Below, piece after piece: positions 35,276 through 47,574 of a DNA stretch of 64,000 nt. The notes under the pieces are model-generated. The model made no database searches and had not been told where the DNA came from. It was given only the letters and a program-made list of their open reading frames with translations. The stretch is from Eriocheir sinensis. Taxonomy: Eukaryota > Arthropoda > Malacostraca > Decapoda > Varunidae. The DNA is taken from assembly GCF_024679095.1 (NCBI RefSeq), contig NC_066520.1, positions 17,331,831-17,395,830 on the forward strand, read 5' to 3'. Each line of letters starts with the position of its first letter. Position 1 is the stretch's first letter. The translations under genes and the position numbers were made by a program.

Positions 35276-35707
35276 AAAAGGGACAAAAATATATACTCGC
35301 ACAAACATGCCGAGCTTCACTGATCCCTTTAGTCGTAAGTCGAGAAGGTTAACAGGGACAGCATGGGAGAGGAAGCGATGAGGGACTAAAGATGAGATGA
35401 CAAGGGAGACGAGGAGGGAGCGGAGACCGGAGGCGGAAGATAAAGTAATACCTTCAAGTAGCTTCTACCTTTGTCATCTTTCCGTCCCTCTTTTCCTGCC
35501 TCCCTGTCGATCCACCTGTATTTTGCTGCGTGGCCGGTAAGGTTCCACACGGTCAGGTGAGATGCGTTCTTTCAACACACCTGGACGGGCTGGACTAAGC
35601 ATTATGAACCCCATGAAAGAGATATGAGTGATAACACATACAAAACAATATTAGTTATTAAGCTTAGGTGGGTGGGAGGGGAGAAGTAGGTGTGTAAGTG
35701 TGTATGT

Positions 35708-35718
<11 letters not shown>

Positions 35719-35796
<78 letters not shown>
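35719..35796. repeat. (GT)n microsatellite
   Basis: About 78 bp of perfect GT preceded by GTGC variants. Confidence 0.95.
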
Positions 35797-35798
<2 letters not shown>

Positions 35799-36089
35799 CA
35801 TTAATTAAAGCATGAACATATATGTGACTATTGCTTCCACTTTTTATTAATATCGGAATTATCGGCTGACTGGAAATACCAATAATACTAATCTTTATTC
35901 CAAGAAACACTAAGGTGCACGAATCGGTTAATACATCCCATTGTGACTATATATTCTCCCACTGATGACTATCTCCCGTTCATCAGTTTTTCTTTAATGA
36001 TTTTTTTTGTAATCATCTCATCCTCAGTATTATTTTTCCCTTTTCCCTTAACATATGCACAGTGCTTTTTTTCTTTACGAACATAAGAA

Positions 36090-36256
36090 GGAAGGCCAAG
36101 AAAGACGTGGAGAAAGGTGGTGGAGGAAGATATGAGGAGGCTGAACACCACGGAAGAAATGGCTATGGACCGGCAACAGTGGAGGAGGCTCATATCCCGC
36201 CCAACCCCACCATAGGGAATAAATGGACGTTAAACGATGATGATGATGATGATGAA
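36090..36256 (+). mobile_element. LINE 3' end, ORF2 C-terminus and repeat tail
   Basis: Starting at 36090 a 41-codon frame opens with GRPRKTWRKVVEEDMRRLN, continues with MAMDRQQWRRLISRPTPP and stops at TAG 36213-36215. Gly-Arg-Pro-(Arg/Lys)-Lys-Thr-Trp and Asp-Arg-x-x-Trp-Arg are typical of the extreme C-terminus of non-LTR retrotransposon ORF2 proteins. A 20-bp spacer and a (GAT)n tail (36236-36254) follow, as expected of LINEs ending in a microsatellite. The copy is severely 5'-truncated, lacking the endonuclease and reverse transcriptase. Confidence 0.7.
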
Positions 36257-36380
36257 CATAAGAACACAAGAGCGTAAGGAGCCTGCAATAACCGGCTCCT
36301 GCAAACCTAGCCATACCTAACCTCACTATCCATGAACTTATCTATCCTATTCATGATTCGTATTGGCACTCACAACATGA
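36252..36380. repeat. Dispersed-repeat-like segment after LINE tail
   Basis: Begins GAACATAAGAACACAAGAGCG, and a GAACATAAGAAGG match lies just before the LINE piece (36079). It contains AAGGAGCCTGCAATAACCGG and CATTCATGATTCG-like parts. The ACATAAGAA motif on both sides of the LINE fragment suggests the LINE sits inside another repeat (inference). Confidence 0.4.
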
Positions 36381-36949
36381 CAGCCAAGCTTGCGCCACTC
36401 GTCCACTCATCCACCACTCTCCTGGCGATCCAATTCCTGCCTGATGTCTTTGTTGAATAGTTTGTGACGCGCTGAAACCTGACACCGCCACGCCTCGCTT
36501 CCCTTCTTCCAGGTAGCCTCACTTCCGCGTAAGTGATGACGCGTGCACTGACAGGGTAGGTATAAATAGAATCCCCCTCTAGGTTTGCAGTATATGTCAG
36601 TATATTCAGATGATCGCATGATATTTTTTTCTTGTTCCAGGCATATATTTTTTTTTCTTTCTGCTCGGGGTCGGGGAAAAAGATGAGCTATTTGTTGTTG
36701 TTTTACTTATTGATTTACTGCTTTTCTCCCTTCCCCGCTTAAAGGTCAAAGGTGGTGGAAAACGGAAGCCTCGTTCATTAGTTTGCAGAGTTTTTCCTGG
36801 ACGCGGAAGCAGACCGAGGGCTAAACGGCAAGAAAAAATAGAAAAAAAAGGCATAAGCTGTTGCGTCAAAGAAAAAACGATGGAAACTCGGTGGACTTAC
36901 GTCATGCTCATTTCCTTCAACAATCACATACTATTTTTCTTTCTCTGTC

Positions 36950-37489
36950 TTTCTCTCTCTCTACTTGTCTATCTCCCTCTCTCTGTCTATCTGTCTATCA
37001 TTTATCTATCTATCTACCTGCCTATCCATCTATTCATCTATCTATCAATTTGTCTTCTTATAGTATAGGGTTTCAGTTGTGTTTCTTTATTTATGTGAAT
37101 GCAAGTTAGCTTATCTCTATTATCTATATATCTATCTACCTGTCTATCTATCTATCTCCATCTATCTATCTATCTATTTGTCTTCTAATAGTATAGGGGT
37201 TCAGTTGTGTTTCTGTATTTATGTGAATGAAAGTTAGCTTATCTCTATTATCTATATATCTATCTACCTGTCTATCTATCTATCTCCATCTATCTATCTG
37301 TCTATTTGTCTTCTAATAGTATAGGGGTTCAGTTGTGTTTCTGTATTTATGTGAATGCAAGTTAGCTTATCTCTATTATCTATATATCTATCTACCTGTC
37401 TATCTATCTCTCTCCATCTATCTATTTGTCTTCTTATAGAATAGGGGTTCAGTTGTGTTTCGATCGTTGTTTCTGTCAATGCATGTTAG

Positions 37490-37490
<1 letters not shown>
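36950..37490. repeat. 128-bp TATC-rich minisatellite, 4 copies
   Basis: TTCAGTTGTGTTTC begins at 37072, 37200, 37328 and 37448. Each unit joins a (CTAT/CTGT)n tract to a unique core (GTATTTATGTGAATGCAAGTTAGCTTATC). The microsatellite part varies in length between copies. Confidence 0.9.
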
Positions 37491-38449
<959 letters not shown>

Positions 38450-38522
38450 ATGTGCACTTAGCCACGACAAACACTACACCACTCTGAAAGCCTCGCACAC
38501 ACCTTGACGTCGCTCCCCGCAG

Positions 38523-38612
38523 GCCTTCACGTCCCTCTCGGTACCGCTATCGTCACCGCGCCTGCCAGCCCCGCCACGCACCGCCGCGCCGAGCCAACAA
38601 CGTGCCGGACAG
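38523..38612 (+). CDS. Candidate internal exon (weak)
   Basis: A CGCTCCCCGCAG acceptor just before 38523 and a GGACAG|GTGCGA donor at 38613 bound exactly 90 bp, phase 0 at both ends and open for 30 codons (Pro/Ser/Ala-rich, ending SQQRAGQ). The DNA is locally very GC-rich. No partner exon is found and the composition could be chance. Confidence 0.15.
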
Positions 38613-39290
38613 GTGCGACTCAGACAAACAAGCGTATCAGTTGCCTGGAAACAAGCACATTCCGACACACAGAAGATCATCACCTATAAAACTTTCTACT
38701 TTTACTGATATATTCTTGTAGTTTGTGGATTCTGATGGGAATTTAAAAAATATATTCTGACATAGTGTGGAGTAAACGCCTAAATAAAATAAAATAAAAG
38801 GCTCAGAAAATTTACCTCACAAGTTGGCTCTGTGGTCCTTCTCGCCTTGTGCAATTATGAGGGAAATCAGCCCGTATAAATGACCAGGTCGTTGGAGCTT
38901 CAGTTGTGGGAGCGACGGCCTCCTGGCACCAATAGGAACTGTGCGGAAGAACGACAAAAAGGAGTATATTGTCTGGGAAGTAAAAATAATGTTTACCCCC
39001 CAAAAAATATTGTATCACTCTCTATGAAATAAAAATTATTAAAAAGCATCAGAGTCATATTTTCAGAGATTGGTAAATGAGAGATCGGTGATTGAGCACG
39101 AAGTGAAAATTGCAAAGTTCTTACCTATAATATTCCGTGCAGTCCACACAGAGAGGTTTGGTGTGACGAGGGAGCAATATCCTTCATGCATATGCTTCGG
39201 AACATTCTGGTACCGCCTCCTCTTCTGATTTTCACTCTTGAACACCCGAGGATATGTGTACGTGAATAAATTTACCGGGTCACCGAAATA
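38613..39290. other. AT-rich unique sequence, no gene seen
   Basis: Ordinary AT-rich DNA between a GC-rich patch and a SINE. The short minus frames match nothing I know. Confidence 0.5.
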
Positions 39291-39296
39291 AGCGCC

Positions 39297-39570
39297 TACA
39301 CGGTGCAGAGGTTAGCGTCCTTGACAACGATTCCGTGGGCCTGAGTTCGAGTCCTGGCCCAGGCAGTCGGCATGTAGCCCACCCACCTGTTCATCCTTCT
39401 TTACGGGATGGTCGATAAATAGGTACCTGCGAAAACCTGGGGAAGGTAAGCCGTGGTAACCCGGATGTCATGCTCGCCCTGTGTCGGGTTAAGGGTTCTC
39501 TCCCACCACAGGCTCAAAGGGCCAATGGGACGGAGATGAGCACCGCCGCCACGCGCAGCTATAGGGCATG
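39297..39570 (+). mobile_element. SINE-A copy, head and body
   Basis: tRNA-like head with A-box-like CGGTGCAGAGG (39301-39311), GTTAGCG, and B box AGTTCGAGTCC (39344-39354). The body runs through GTTCATCC, ATGGTCGATAAATAGGTACC, GCGAAAACCTGGGGAAGG, CACCACAGGCTCAAAG and CAATGGGACGGAGATGAGCACC, in the same order as the minus-strand copy at 24.9-25.1 kb. The 3' tail is missing. It is a retroposed SINE with pol III boxes, not a functional tRNA. Confidence 0.75.
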
Positions 39571-39737
39571 CTTCTTTATCTCACCCTACACGCATAGATT
39601 GAAAAGGCTCTCACCTGTTAATCACGAGTCCTCCAGGTCATCAGATCCGCTGCCTCATCACACCTGGAAAGAGATAATCATCGTTAATACTCATCCCGAT
39701 CCATCAAAGAGTCGCGGATGATAAAGAAGAATAGAAA

Positions 39738-39891
<154 letters not shown>

Positions 39892-40119
39892 CAAAAATCA
39901 GAGCGTTATATTTGCTGTTTCCATCACTGCTGTTGGGAGTAATTATATATTTGATTGTGTGTTTGTTTGTGTGTTGTAATGACGGCGCTTTTTACAGTCG
40001 CTTTTATTTCAACACCATAATTACCATAACTATCACGTCAACATTGTTCGTTTCATATTTTCATTTAGTCATTATCTTCAAGGTCTCTTTCCTAACATTC
40101 GCACTTAATATTCAGCATC

Positions 40120-40725
40120 CTCATAGCTTGTCTTTCCTTTCTGCTCCTCTTTATCTCCCTCTTCTTTATCTTCTCCTGTTTCCTCTTTTATTCATTCCTC
40201 TCTCCCTCCCTCATCATCATCAGTCTAATAATTGTCTTCCTTTTTCCTCCTCGTGGTTTCCTTCATTATTCATCCTCCTCATCCACTTATCATCTGTCTT
40301 ACTAATCATCCTTTTCTTCCTTACTCGTATCATCTATCTTTGTCTCTCATTATTCTTCCTCATCATCATCTTTCTACCTTTCATCTTTCTTTTTCCTCTC
40401 CTTGGCCTCCTCCCTCATCCTTCTCCTCCAACTTATCATCCTTCTTTTTCCTCTCCTTGGCCTCCTCATTCTTCTCCTCCTAATTTTCATTCTTCTTTTT
40501 CCTCTCCGTGGCCTCCTTCATAGTTCTCCTACTTATCATTCTTCTTTTTCCTCTCCGTGATCTCCTTCATCCTTCTCCTCCTACTTATCATCCTTCTTCT
40601 TCCTCTCCTTGGCCTCCTCATCCTTCTCCTACTACTTATCATTCTTCTTTTTCCTCTCCTTGGCCTCCTCATCCTTCTCCTCCTACTTATCATTCTTCTC
40701 TTCCTCCCCGTGGCCTTCAGGGTGT
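40120..40725. repeat. Pyrimidine-rich 51-57 bp minisatellite
   Basis: CCTCTCCKTGGCCTCCTYMWTC recurs roughly every 51-57 bp from about 40393 to 40655 (six units). ACTTATCATYCTTCTTTTT lies between units. Upstream 40120-40380 is degenerate C/T-rich DNA. Confidence 0.85.
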
Positions 40726-42170
40726 CGGATCAGGGCCTCGTACGTACAAGACTGAGCACACTCCACCCAGAACGCCGCGTCGGTCCCTTCCTGCGACAGC
40801 CGGAGACGCGCGTCATCAACCCTCCTTAATGCCAGTCATCTTTCAGTCATGGCCATCTTTCACGCTTCCGAGGGGATAATCCGCCTCGCCGCACACACGG
40901 GTCTTCATTCCTCTTCGAAAAGATAAAGTACCCAACAAATAAGAGTAGGGAAACATATATATCGCACCGGAACTCTTACAAATATGAGCTGCTGGAATGG
41001 TAATAGTGTTCTTCCATCCTTGTGCCAGAAATCAGCCCTCCCAGCAACCCTAAGTAAAATCTAAGTAGCAGTGATTGGACCGTGAATCTGTTCCGCACCA
41101 CAACACCATAAATCACGACAAACTCTCCTCCGTTAAAGAAAAAAAGACACGACTCTTCACAATATTACTTTTTTTACGGGAGCCTTGATTTATTTTTTAC
41201 ATATTAACTACACGTGAAGAAAAAATTAGACTGAATTAAACTATGGAAAAGTCTCATAATAAAAATGAAATCGTAAGCGTCTGAAGCAGTGTTGTGGGAG
41301 GATAGACTCGGCGAGGCAAGAGAACTGCCTGAAGCGTTGAGTGTTCTCTGAAGTGCTAAGCTACCCCTTGGTCACTCTTGTCTTTCCTAGTAACAAAGCA
41401 TGCAAGCTCCGTCAAAGTCCCAACCTTGACTTTTGCTTTAGGGATAAAAAAGACATTATAGATAAATAACTGAGACTTGCATCCGTTTATTTTTTTATAT
41501 AATATTCTGCAAGAGTTCCATTCCAGGCACACTTGGTTCCTAATATAATACGCATTTATAGTAACATCCCATTAAAACATGACTACACTCTGTGACAAAT
41601 AATGGCATTTTTTTAAATTTGAAAAAATACATTCGTGTTTTCCTAACTTTCACAAAACTCTTTTTAAGGATAGTATTTTATCTGCACGCGAGTAAACTTT
41701 CTTGGATGCAGCTGAGGAGCCACACGCCAGGCACGCCGCGCACCGCTTCAGGCTCTCCACGCCTCGTCGAGCACCGAGCGATGGGAGTACACAGTCACGC
41801 CGCCCCCTTGCTGCCGTGGATAAACCAAGACAGGCGATCTGAGCATTTAAACAACTTTTTTCTTTTGAAATTTTATTGACAACACTTTTCTACATTTTAC
41901 ACAAACTCAGTGAACCGGCCAGAGTTACAGCAGCTTCAAGTGGGCGGGGAATTGTGGAGTCCGGCGCTCTGAGCTTTCGTCCCGCCGTCCTGTGAGAGTT
42001 AGGAAAGGTTCAGAGGCTTGACAAGCGTCCAATGCGGATGCAGGCAGCGGATGGAATCTTTTGTTCAGGGTAAAATTTTTCAAGTCACGGTACAGGCAAT
42101 ATTCGGCAAAGTTATTCTGGTGGTCAAATTGTATTACTTTATTGAGCTCATTGGGGATTATTATTTTTAT
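40725..42170. other. Mostly unique DNA, no gene assigned
   Basis: Contains two modestly GC-rich patches (40725-40870 and 41700-41830) in AT-rich DNA. Neither gives a frame with recognisable domains or convincing splice sites. Confidence 0.45.
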
Positions 42171-42174
42171 AGCC

Positions 42175-42815
42175 ATCATGGTGAGAAAGGAAGGAAAGAC
42201 AGAAGATAGGAAGGAAGGAATGAGACAAGGATGGATACAATGAAAGAAGAAAGAAAACCAGGGAGAGAAGGGAAAAGAAAGAAATAGAACGAAAGCAAAG
42301 AAAGGAAAATAAACACTGATGAAAAGAAGGAAGGTAAAACAGAAGAAAGGAAGGAAAGAATTTAACAGGGATGGATACAATAAAAGAAGAAAGAAAACCA
42401 GGGAGAGAAGGGGAAAAAAGAGGAAAGCAAGGAAAGGAAAGTCAGTAGTGAAGAAATAAAGGAAGGAAAGACAAGAAAAAAAAGAAAAAATATGGATAGA
42501 AAAGAAAGAAAGAAAGAAACCAAGGAAAGAATGAAAAATAAAATAAAAGAAAGAACACCTTGAAAGAAGAGAGGAAGAGAAGAAGAAATGAAATGTGGAC
42601 AGAAGAAAAAAAGAAAAACCAAGAAAAGAAGGAAAGAAGAAGGAAGGAAAAACAGAAAAAAGGACGAAAAGAAAATATGGGAAAAGAAGAAAGAAACCAA
42701 GGAAAGAATGGTGGCCTTGACTGAAGAAAGGAAGAAAAAAAACTGGATATAGATAGAAGGAAAGAAGAAAGTAATCAAGGAAAGAAGGAAAAAATAAATA
42801 AAATAAAGGGTACTT
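42175..42815. repeat. GGAA/GAAA-rich purine tract
   Basis: A degenerate minisatellite. GGATGGATACAATRAAAGAAGAAAGAAAACCAGGGAGAGAAG recurs 131 bp apart (about 42229 and 42369), followed by shorter AAACCAAGGAAAGAA units. It ends about 120 bp below the GYP-1 stop codon. Confidence 0.85.
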
Positions 42816-42940
42816 TGAACTTAACGCTCCATTCTCTCACTAAAACGTCATAGGGGAGACTCGTGAAACTCCTGCAAGTCAAATTAATACCACCTTATTC
42901 TACACCAAGTGGACATAAACTAATTAGTCTTACCTGTGGA

Positions 42941-43832
42941 TTAACCAAAGTAGCCGAAGCCATAACGTCTCCCATAGCCGCCGAGGCCACCATAGCCGCC
43001 ATAGCCACCAAAGCCACGTATTCCGTAGCCCCCGTAATGCCTGCCACCATAGCCACCATAGTAGCGAGGATAGCCAGGATAGCCATAGCCATAGCCGTGG
43101 CCGCCGAAGCCACCGTAGCCACCGTAGCCACCGTAGCCCGGGTCAGCCTCGGGTCCAGGGGCTGCCATGACCACCGCCATCAGCACCACCAGCACCACGC
43201 ACAACACAAATACCTGCAACACAAAGGTCATTAACAAGTATAACAACACACCCGAAGCACTGAGCTATAGAAACACACCCAACACAAACTTCTTTCCTAG
43301 ACGCTTTAAGAAATATGGTAATAGATAGATACTTATAAAAACAATCACCTGCAACACTACCATACCAACACACACAACACAAACTTCTTTCGGAAAAACT
43401 TCAAGGGATATGAACGAAAGAGAGATTATTCACGACAACTTATACGCAGCACAAAAAAAAGAATATCTACGCTTTGTTGAACTAGAGTAATACAGACACA
43501 TTAACTTACAAAACATGAACTTAGACTTTGATCTCTATTATTTTAACTTCTACTCTTGTGTGTGTTTTGTCGTGTTCAAGTAACTTACAGAGTGACATTA
43601 AATGAATTGTGGAAGCCTATCAAGAGTATTTCACAGTCACACGGAGATATCTTGTCAAAAAATTAAGCATATTTCTTCAGTCAGGCTAAAAGTCCTACTC
43701 TCTTATCCTTTATTTCGTGTCTGATTAATATAAGTGTATGACCACTACGTATAAGATAACTCTAAATGAACACACAGAGCTCAGTGGCAACATCCTCATC
43801 TTCAGCAACATCCCAGCACTTACCACCTTCAT
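42941..43832 (-). CDS. GYP-1: secreted Gly/Tyr-rich peptide precursor
   Basis: Two coding exons: 43832-43824 (Met-Lys-Val, donor GTG|GTAAGT) and 43213-42941 (acceptor TTGTGTTGCAG), joined in phase 0 across a 610-bp intron; 93 residues. Residues 1-20 form a hydrophobic signal peptide. Residues 21-28 are AP-GP-EA-DP, a short run of X-Pro/X-Ala dipeptides. Residues 29-93 are GYGG repeats broken by basic spots (PRYY, GRHY, GIRG, GRRY) and end YFG before TAA. It is the most Arg/His-rich of the three paralogues. A consensus donor (CAG|GTAAGA) lies 7 nt past the stop, so a 3' UTR intron is likely; an acceptor candidate ends at 42872. The start is set by the TATA/initiator pair just upstream. Function is inferred: secreted peptide, neuropeptide-like or antimicrobial; a cuticle glycine-rich protein is the main alternative. 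Confidence 0.85.
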
Positions 43833-43864
43833 CCTGCTGTCCTCTGTCCTGATTGAGGAGTGAC

Positions 43865-43896
43865 TGCCAAACGAGGAGAAGAAATGTCCTTATATA
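43865..43896 (-). promoter_or_regulatory. GYP-1 core promoter (TATA + initiator)
   Basis: On the minus strand TATATAAG (43896-43889) lies 31 bp before the A of a GGCAGTCA initiator (A at 43865), giving a 33-nt 5' UTR to the ATG at 43832. About 25 bp further upstream are TCACGTA (43927-43921) and GCACGCC (43920-43914), matching elements upstream of GYP-2 and GYP-3. Confidence 0.75.
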
Positions 43897-43899
43897 CGT

Positions 43900-44635
43900 C
43901 CCATCCCTGTCGTGGCGTGCTACGTGAAGCGACAAAAACCCTCATTTCTTCTTCCAGGCGTGACGCGCGGCTGACTCTGGTACTCATCACCGACGGCAGG
44001 GAATCTCGACCAGGCTCACTAACCTCACACACTCCCTGGCTGCCGCGGCGTTGGGCCAAGGCTAAACAAAATCCGCCGCGCCTGGCATCCAAGAAACAGC
44101 CAAGGAAGTGGAATTAGTGGCGTCAGAGAGCCGGAAAATTGTCTCCTTAATATACTGGAGGTGGAAGGAAGCTGGATACGTATCTATTCAAGTGTCGCGC
44201 TATGGATGTAGTCGATAGAAGATGAACTACCTGAAATACGTCTCAGGAAAACGCATTAACGAGACATATATAGTGTAATATGAGCGTTTAAATTCCGTAG
44301 AGTTGTCGCGTGTCCTTGAGTGGTGGCAGTTTAAACGTGATGTAGGACGCACATTACGAGGAGGTGAAGGAGGAGGGAGAGGGAGAGAGGGAGAGGGGGA
44401 GGGAAGGAGCCTTGGGTGGTGCAGGGCCGCGACTATTTTTGACAAGTGGTGGCCTGCGATGTTTTTTTATTTTTTTTATTTGTGGATGATTTATGTTCTG
44501 AGCAATCCTTCCCTCGCTTCCTGTGGTCGGGATGAGCTGAATTCCCAAAGACAGATGAAAAGTTTCTTGGAAGTCCTTGGATGTAAGAGTTCACAATCAC
44601 GAACCAAAAGGATGTATGTCTATATTATGCGTAAA
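43900..44635. other. GYP-1 upstream region, otherwise unique DNA
   Basis: 43900-44110 is GC-rich and forms the upstream region of GYP-1. Beyond that is unique DNA with a GGGA-rich patch at about 44360-44410. No other gene is seen. Confidence 0.5.
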
Positions 44636-44639
44636 ACTA

Positions 44640-44880
44640 GATAGATAAAAGACAGATAGATAGATAGGTAAATAGATAGACAGAGAGAGATAGAGATAGA
44701 AAGATGAATAGATGGATAGATAGATAGATAGATAGACAGATAGGTAGAGATAAACAGAACTATAGATAAAAGATAGACAGTTACATAGATAGATAAAGAG
44801 ATAGGGAGAGAGAGGAAGCTAGATAGATATACAGATAGTTAGATAGAAGGATATAGATAGATAAATGTAGACATGATAAA
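44640..44880. repeat. (GATA)n-rich tract
   Basis: Degenerate GATA/GACA/GAGA tetranucleotides over about 240 bp. Confidence 0.9.
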
Positions 44881-45117
44881 AAAACAGAAAAAAATGTGAA
44901 GGCGACGATGCGTAAATCCCGGGAGGACATCAAGACAATAACACCTCATTGTCCTCATTCTTTATTTTCTTCTTTGTCCTCTGATGGCTCGAACGACGTC
45001 ACAACACCCGCCTCTTACAACAAAGGACGTGCAGGCTCTCGTTGGGTGCCTCTCGCCATCAGACCAACCACGCCAGCACAGACACACCTGACTCAATCCC
45101 GGGAAGGCGCGTATGTC

Positions 45118-45122
<5 letters not shown>

Positions 45123-45166
<44 letters not shown>
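45123..45166. repeat. (GT)n microsatellite
   Basis: About 44 bp of GT. Confidence 0.95.
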
Positions 45167-45167
<1 letters not shown>

Positions 45168-45261
45168 CTACCAGGGCCACAGGCGACCATCAGGCAGCGA
45201 CGTATCACATATCCACGAGTAGCATGCAAGCAAATTGTTAAAACCTGTTCCTGTGCTCTCT

Positions 45262-45332
45262 TCCCCCCCCCCCACCCCCCATTCACTCCGTCTCCGTCTC
45301 TTCTCTTCTCTTCTCTTCTCTTCTCTTCTCTT

Positions 45333-45429
<97 letters not shown>

Positions 45430-45430
45430 A
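45262..45430. repeat. C-run, (TCTTC)n, (TC)n and (AC)n compound repeat
   Basis: A C-run (about 45264-45283), (TCTTC)n (about 45298-45340), (TC)n (about 45340-45408) and (AC)n (45408-45430) lie in series directly before a SINE head. Confidence 0.95.
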
Positions 45431-45444
45431 ACAAACACTGAACT

Positions 45445-45800
45445 GCATAGTACAGTAGTTAGCACGCTCAGCTTACAAAAGAAAGGTCCTGGGTTCGAGT
45501 CCCGGGCGGAGTTAAGACGGATGAGCAGTTTTTTTCAATTAATCCATGCTCCATGTCCACCCACCAGTGAATGGAGGCCGCGTGTCAGTCCGGGGTTGTG
45601 TCCCGCCTCCCGGGAGTAAGTGGGTGTGAGAGTTTACCCGTATCTAAAGATCCATCACTTGAGAGGTTCAAACTCGTTCCGGAGGATATTGGCTGACGAT
45701 CTATCGCGTGACCAGACCATGGGGAATTACACCATGACAAATCATGCTGAAGGATGACGAATCGCCTGAAGACTTCCATGAGTCAGTCAGTCAGTCAGTG
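45445..45800 (+). mobile_element. SINE-B, complete-looking tRNA-derived element
   Basis: A box TAGTACAGTAG (45448-45458) and perfect B box GGTTCGAGTCC (45492-45502) sit in a tRNA-like head with CCTGGGTTCGAGTCCCGGG able to pair as a T-arm. A body of about 260 bp follows, unlike SINE-A (ATCCATGCTCCATGTCCACC, GGTTGTGTCCCGCCTCCC). It ends in a (TCAG)n tail at 45782-45798, a microsatellite 3' end as in some LINE-mobilised SINEs. The aberrant anticodon arm and long body argue against a functional tRNA gene. Confidence 0.65.
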
Positions 45801-46069
45801 GGCGTTGGCGACAAAACCCGATGAATAATATTTCTTGTGCCCGCAGCCAGCAAAACATTTTGCTCTCGAAATAACCCAAGACAATACGGAGTTTTTTCGA
45901 CTCCCACCCCACTCCCCTCTCTCCTCGCTACTTCTTGCCACTGTAGGTGCGGAGAAGAATCCCACGAGTCACGGCGAGGCACCGAGTGTAATGACACCGC
46001 GCGGCGCCACATTCATGGCCCAGTGGCGCAACCCAGCCCCTTCCCACCACGCGAATTGTCATTACGGCC

Positions 46070-46849
<780 letters not shown>

Positions 46850-46850
<1 letters not shown>

Positions 46851-47440
46851 TTTTTGTTATTTTTGCTATTTTTGTTATTTTTTACTATTTTTATTATTGT
46901 TATTGTTGTTGTTGTTGTTGTTGTTGTTGTCTCATTTTTCTTGCTGCTCTCTAACGAAAACTCTGCCTCCGAGTACTAATTCCTTGATCCATTATATTTT
47001 TGGTGTTGTTGTCGTTTTATATAAATTTTGCAAGTTATTTTTTCTCCCCGTCAAGGAGGGCGGAGGCGCAACGCTTTCTTCACACTCATAGCTCACCTCA
47101 AGCCCTCCATTACGGCAATTAACTGTCTTAGTATTACTTACATCGCTTTTTTCTAACATCGACATGGCTTTCAAACTTGACACCAGTTGTTGAAATTAAT
47201 AATAAGTTTCAAAATACACGTATATAAAAAGTGGGACACAACTCTCCTCAGACTCCTTTGATAATATAAATAATGATGGCTTTCTAGTATTCTACATAAT
47301 TAACTACTTGGGAAACCATCTGATACGTTTCGACCCTTTGCAAAATGTGAACTGCTCTTTGTATCATAGATTTAGAAGGAAGTATTTTCCCTCGACACGA
47401 ATTAACTACAAACGGCCTTTTTTTTCGTTTTTGATTCTAC
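46850..47440. other. Unique AT-rich DNA, no gene seen
   Basis: TTGTT-rich lead-out of the TTA array (to 46930), then unremarkable AT-rich sequence. Confidence 0.5.
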
Positions 47441-47445
47441 GTACA

Positions 47446-47570
47446 TTATTTTTTTACAGCAAAGGAGACAGCACAAGGGCACAAAAAAAAGAAACAACAA
47501 TAAAAAAAAGCCGGCTACTCGCTGCTCCTGTAAAGAATCCGAAGAGGTGGCCGAAAGAGCAGTCAATTAC
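47446..47570 (-). mobile_element. SINE-A 3' tail
   Basis: Reverse-orientation SINE-A tail. On the plus strand it reads T-run, ACAGCAAAGGAGACAGCACAAGGGCAC, A-rich block, AGCCGGCTACTCGCTGCTCCT, AGAGGTGGCCGAAAGAG. It is nearly the exact reverse complement of the copy at 24752-24870. Confidence 0.75.
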
Positions 47571-47574
47571 GTGA

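Noticed and set aside
39297..39360. tRNA gene candidate with GTTCGAGTCC
   Set aside because: The same head and body occur as a dispersed SINE at 24.9 and, with an internal deletion, at 53.8 kb.
42863..43234. 123-codon plus frame, Ala/Ile/Val/Thr-rich, over the GYP-1 exon
   Set aside because: Antisense shadow of the Gly/Tyr repeat of GYP-1, which has a signal peptide, splice sites and promoter on the minus strand.
45445..45515. tRNA gene candidate with perfect B box
   Set aside because: The anticodon region does not form a proper arm and a body of about 260 bp with a (TCAG)n tail follows, so it is a SINE head.
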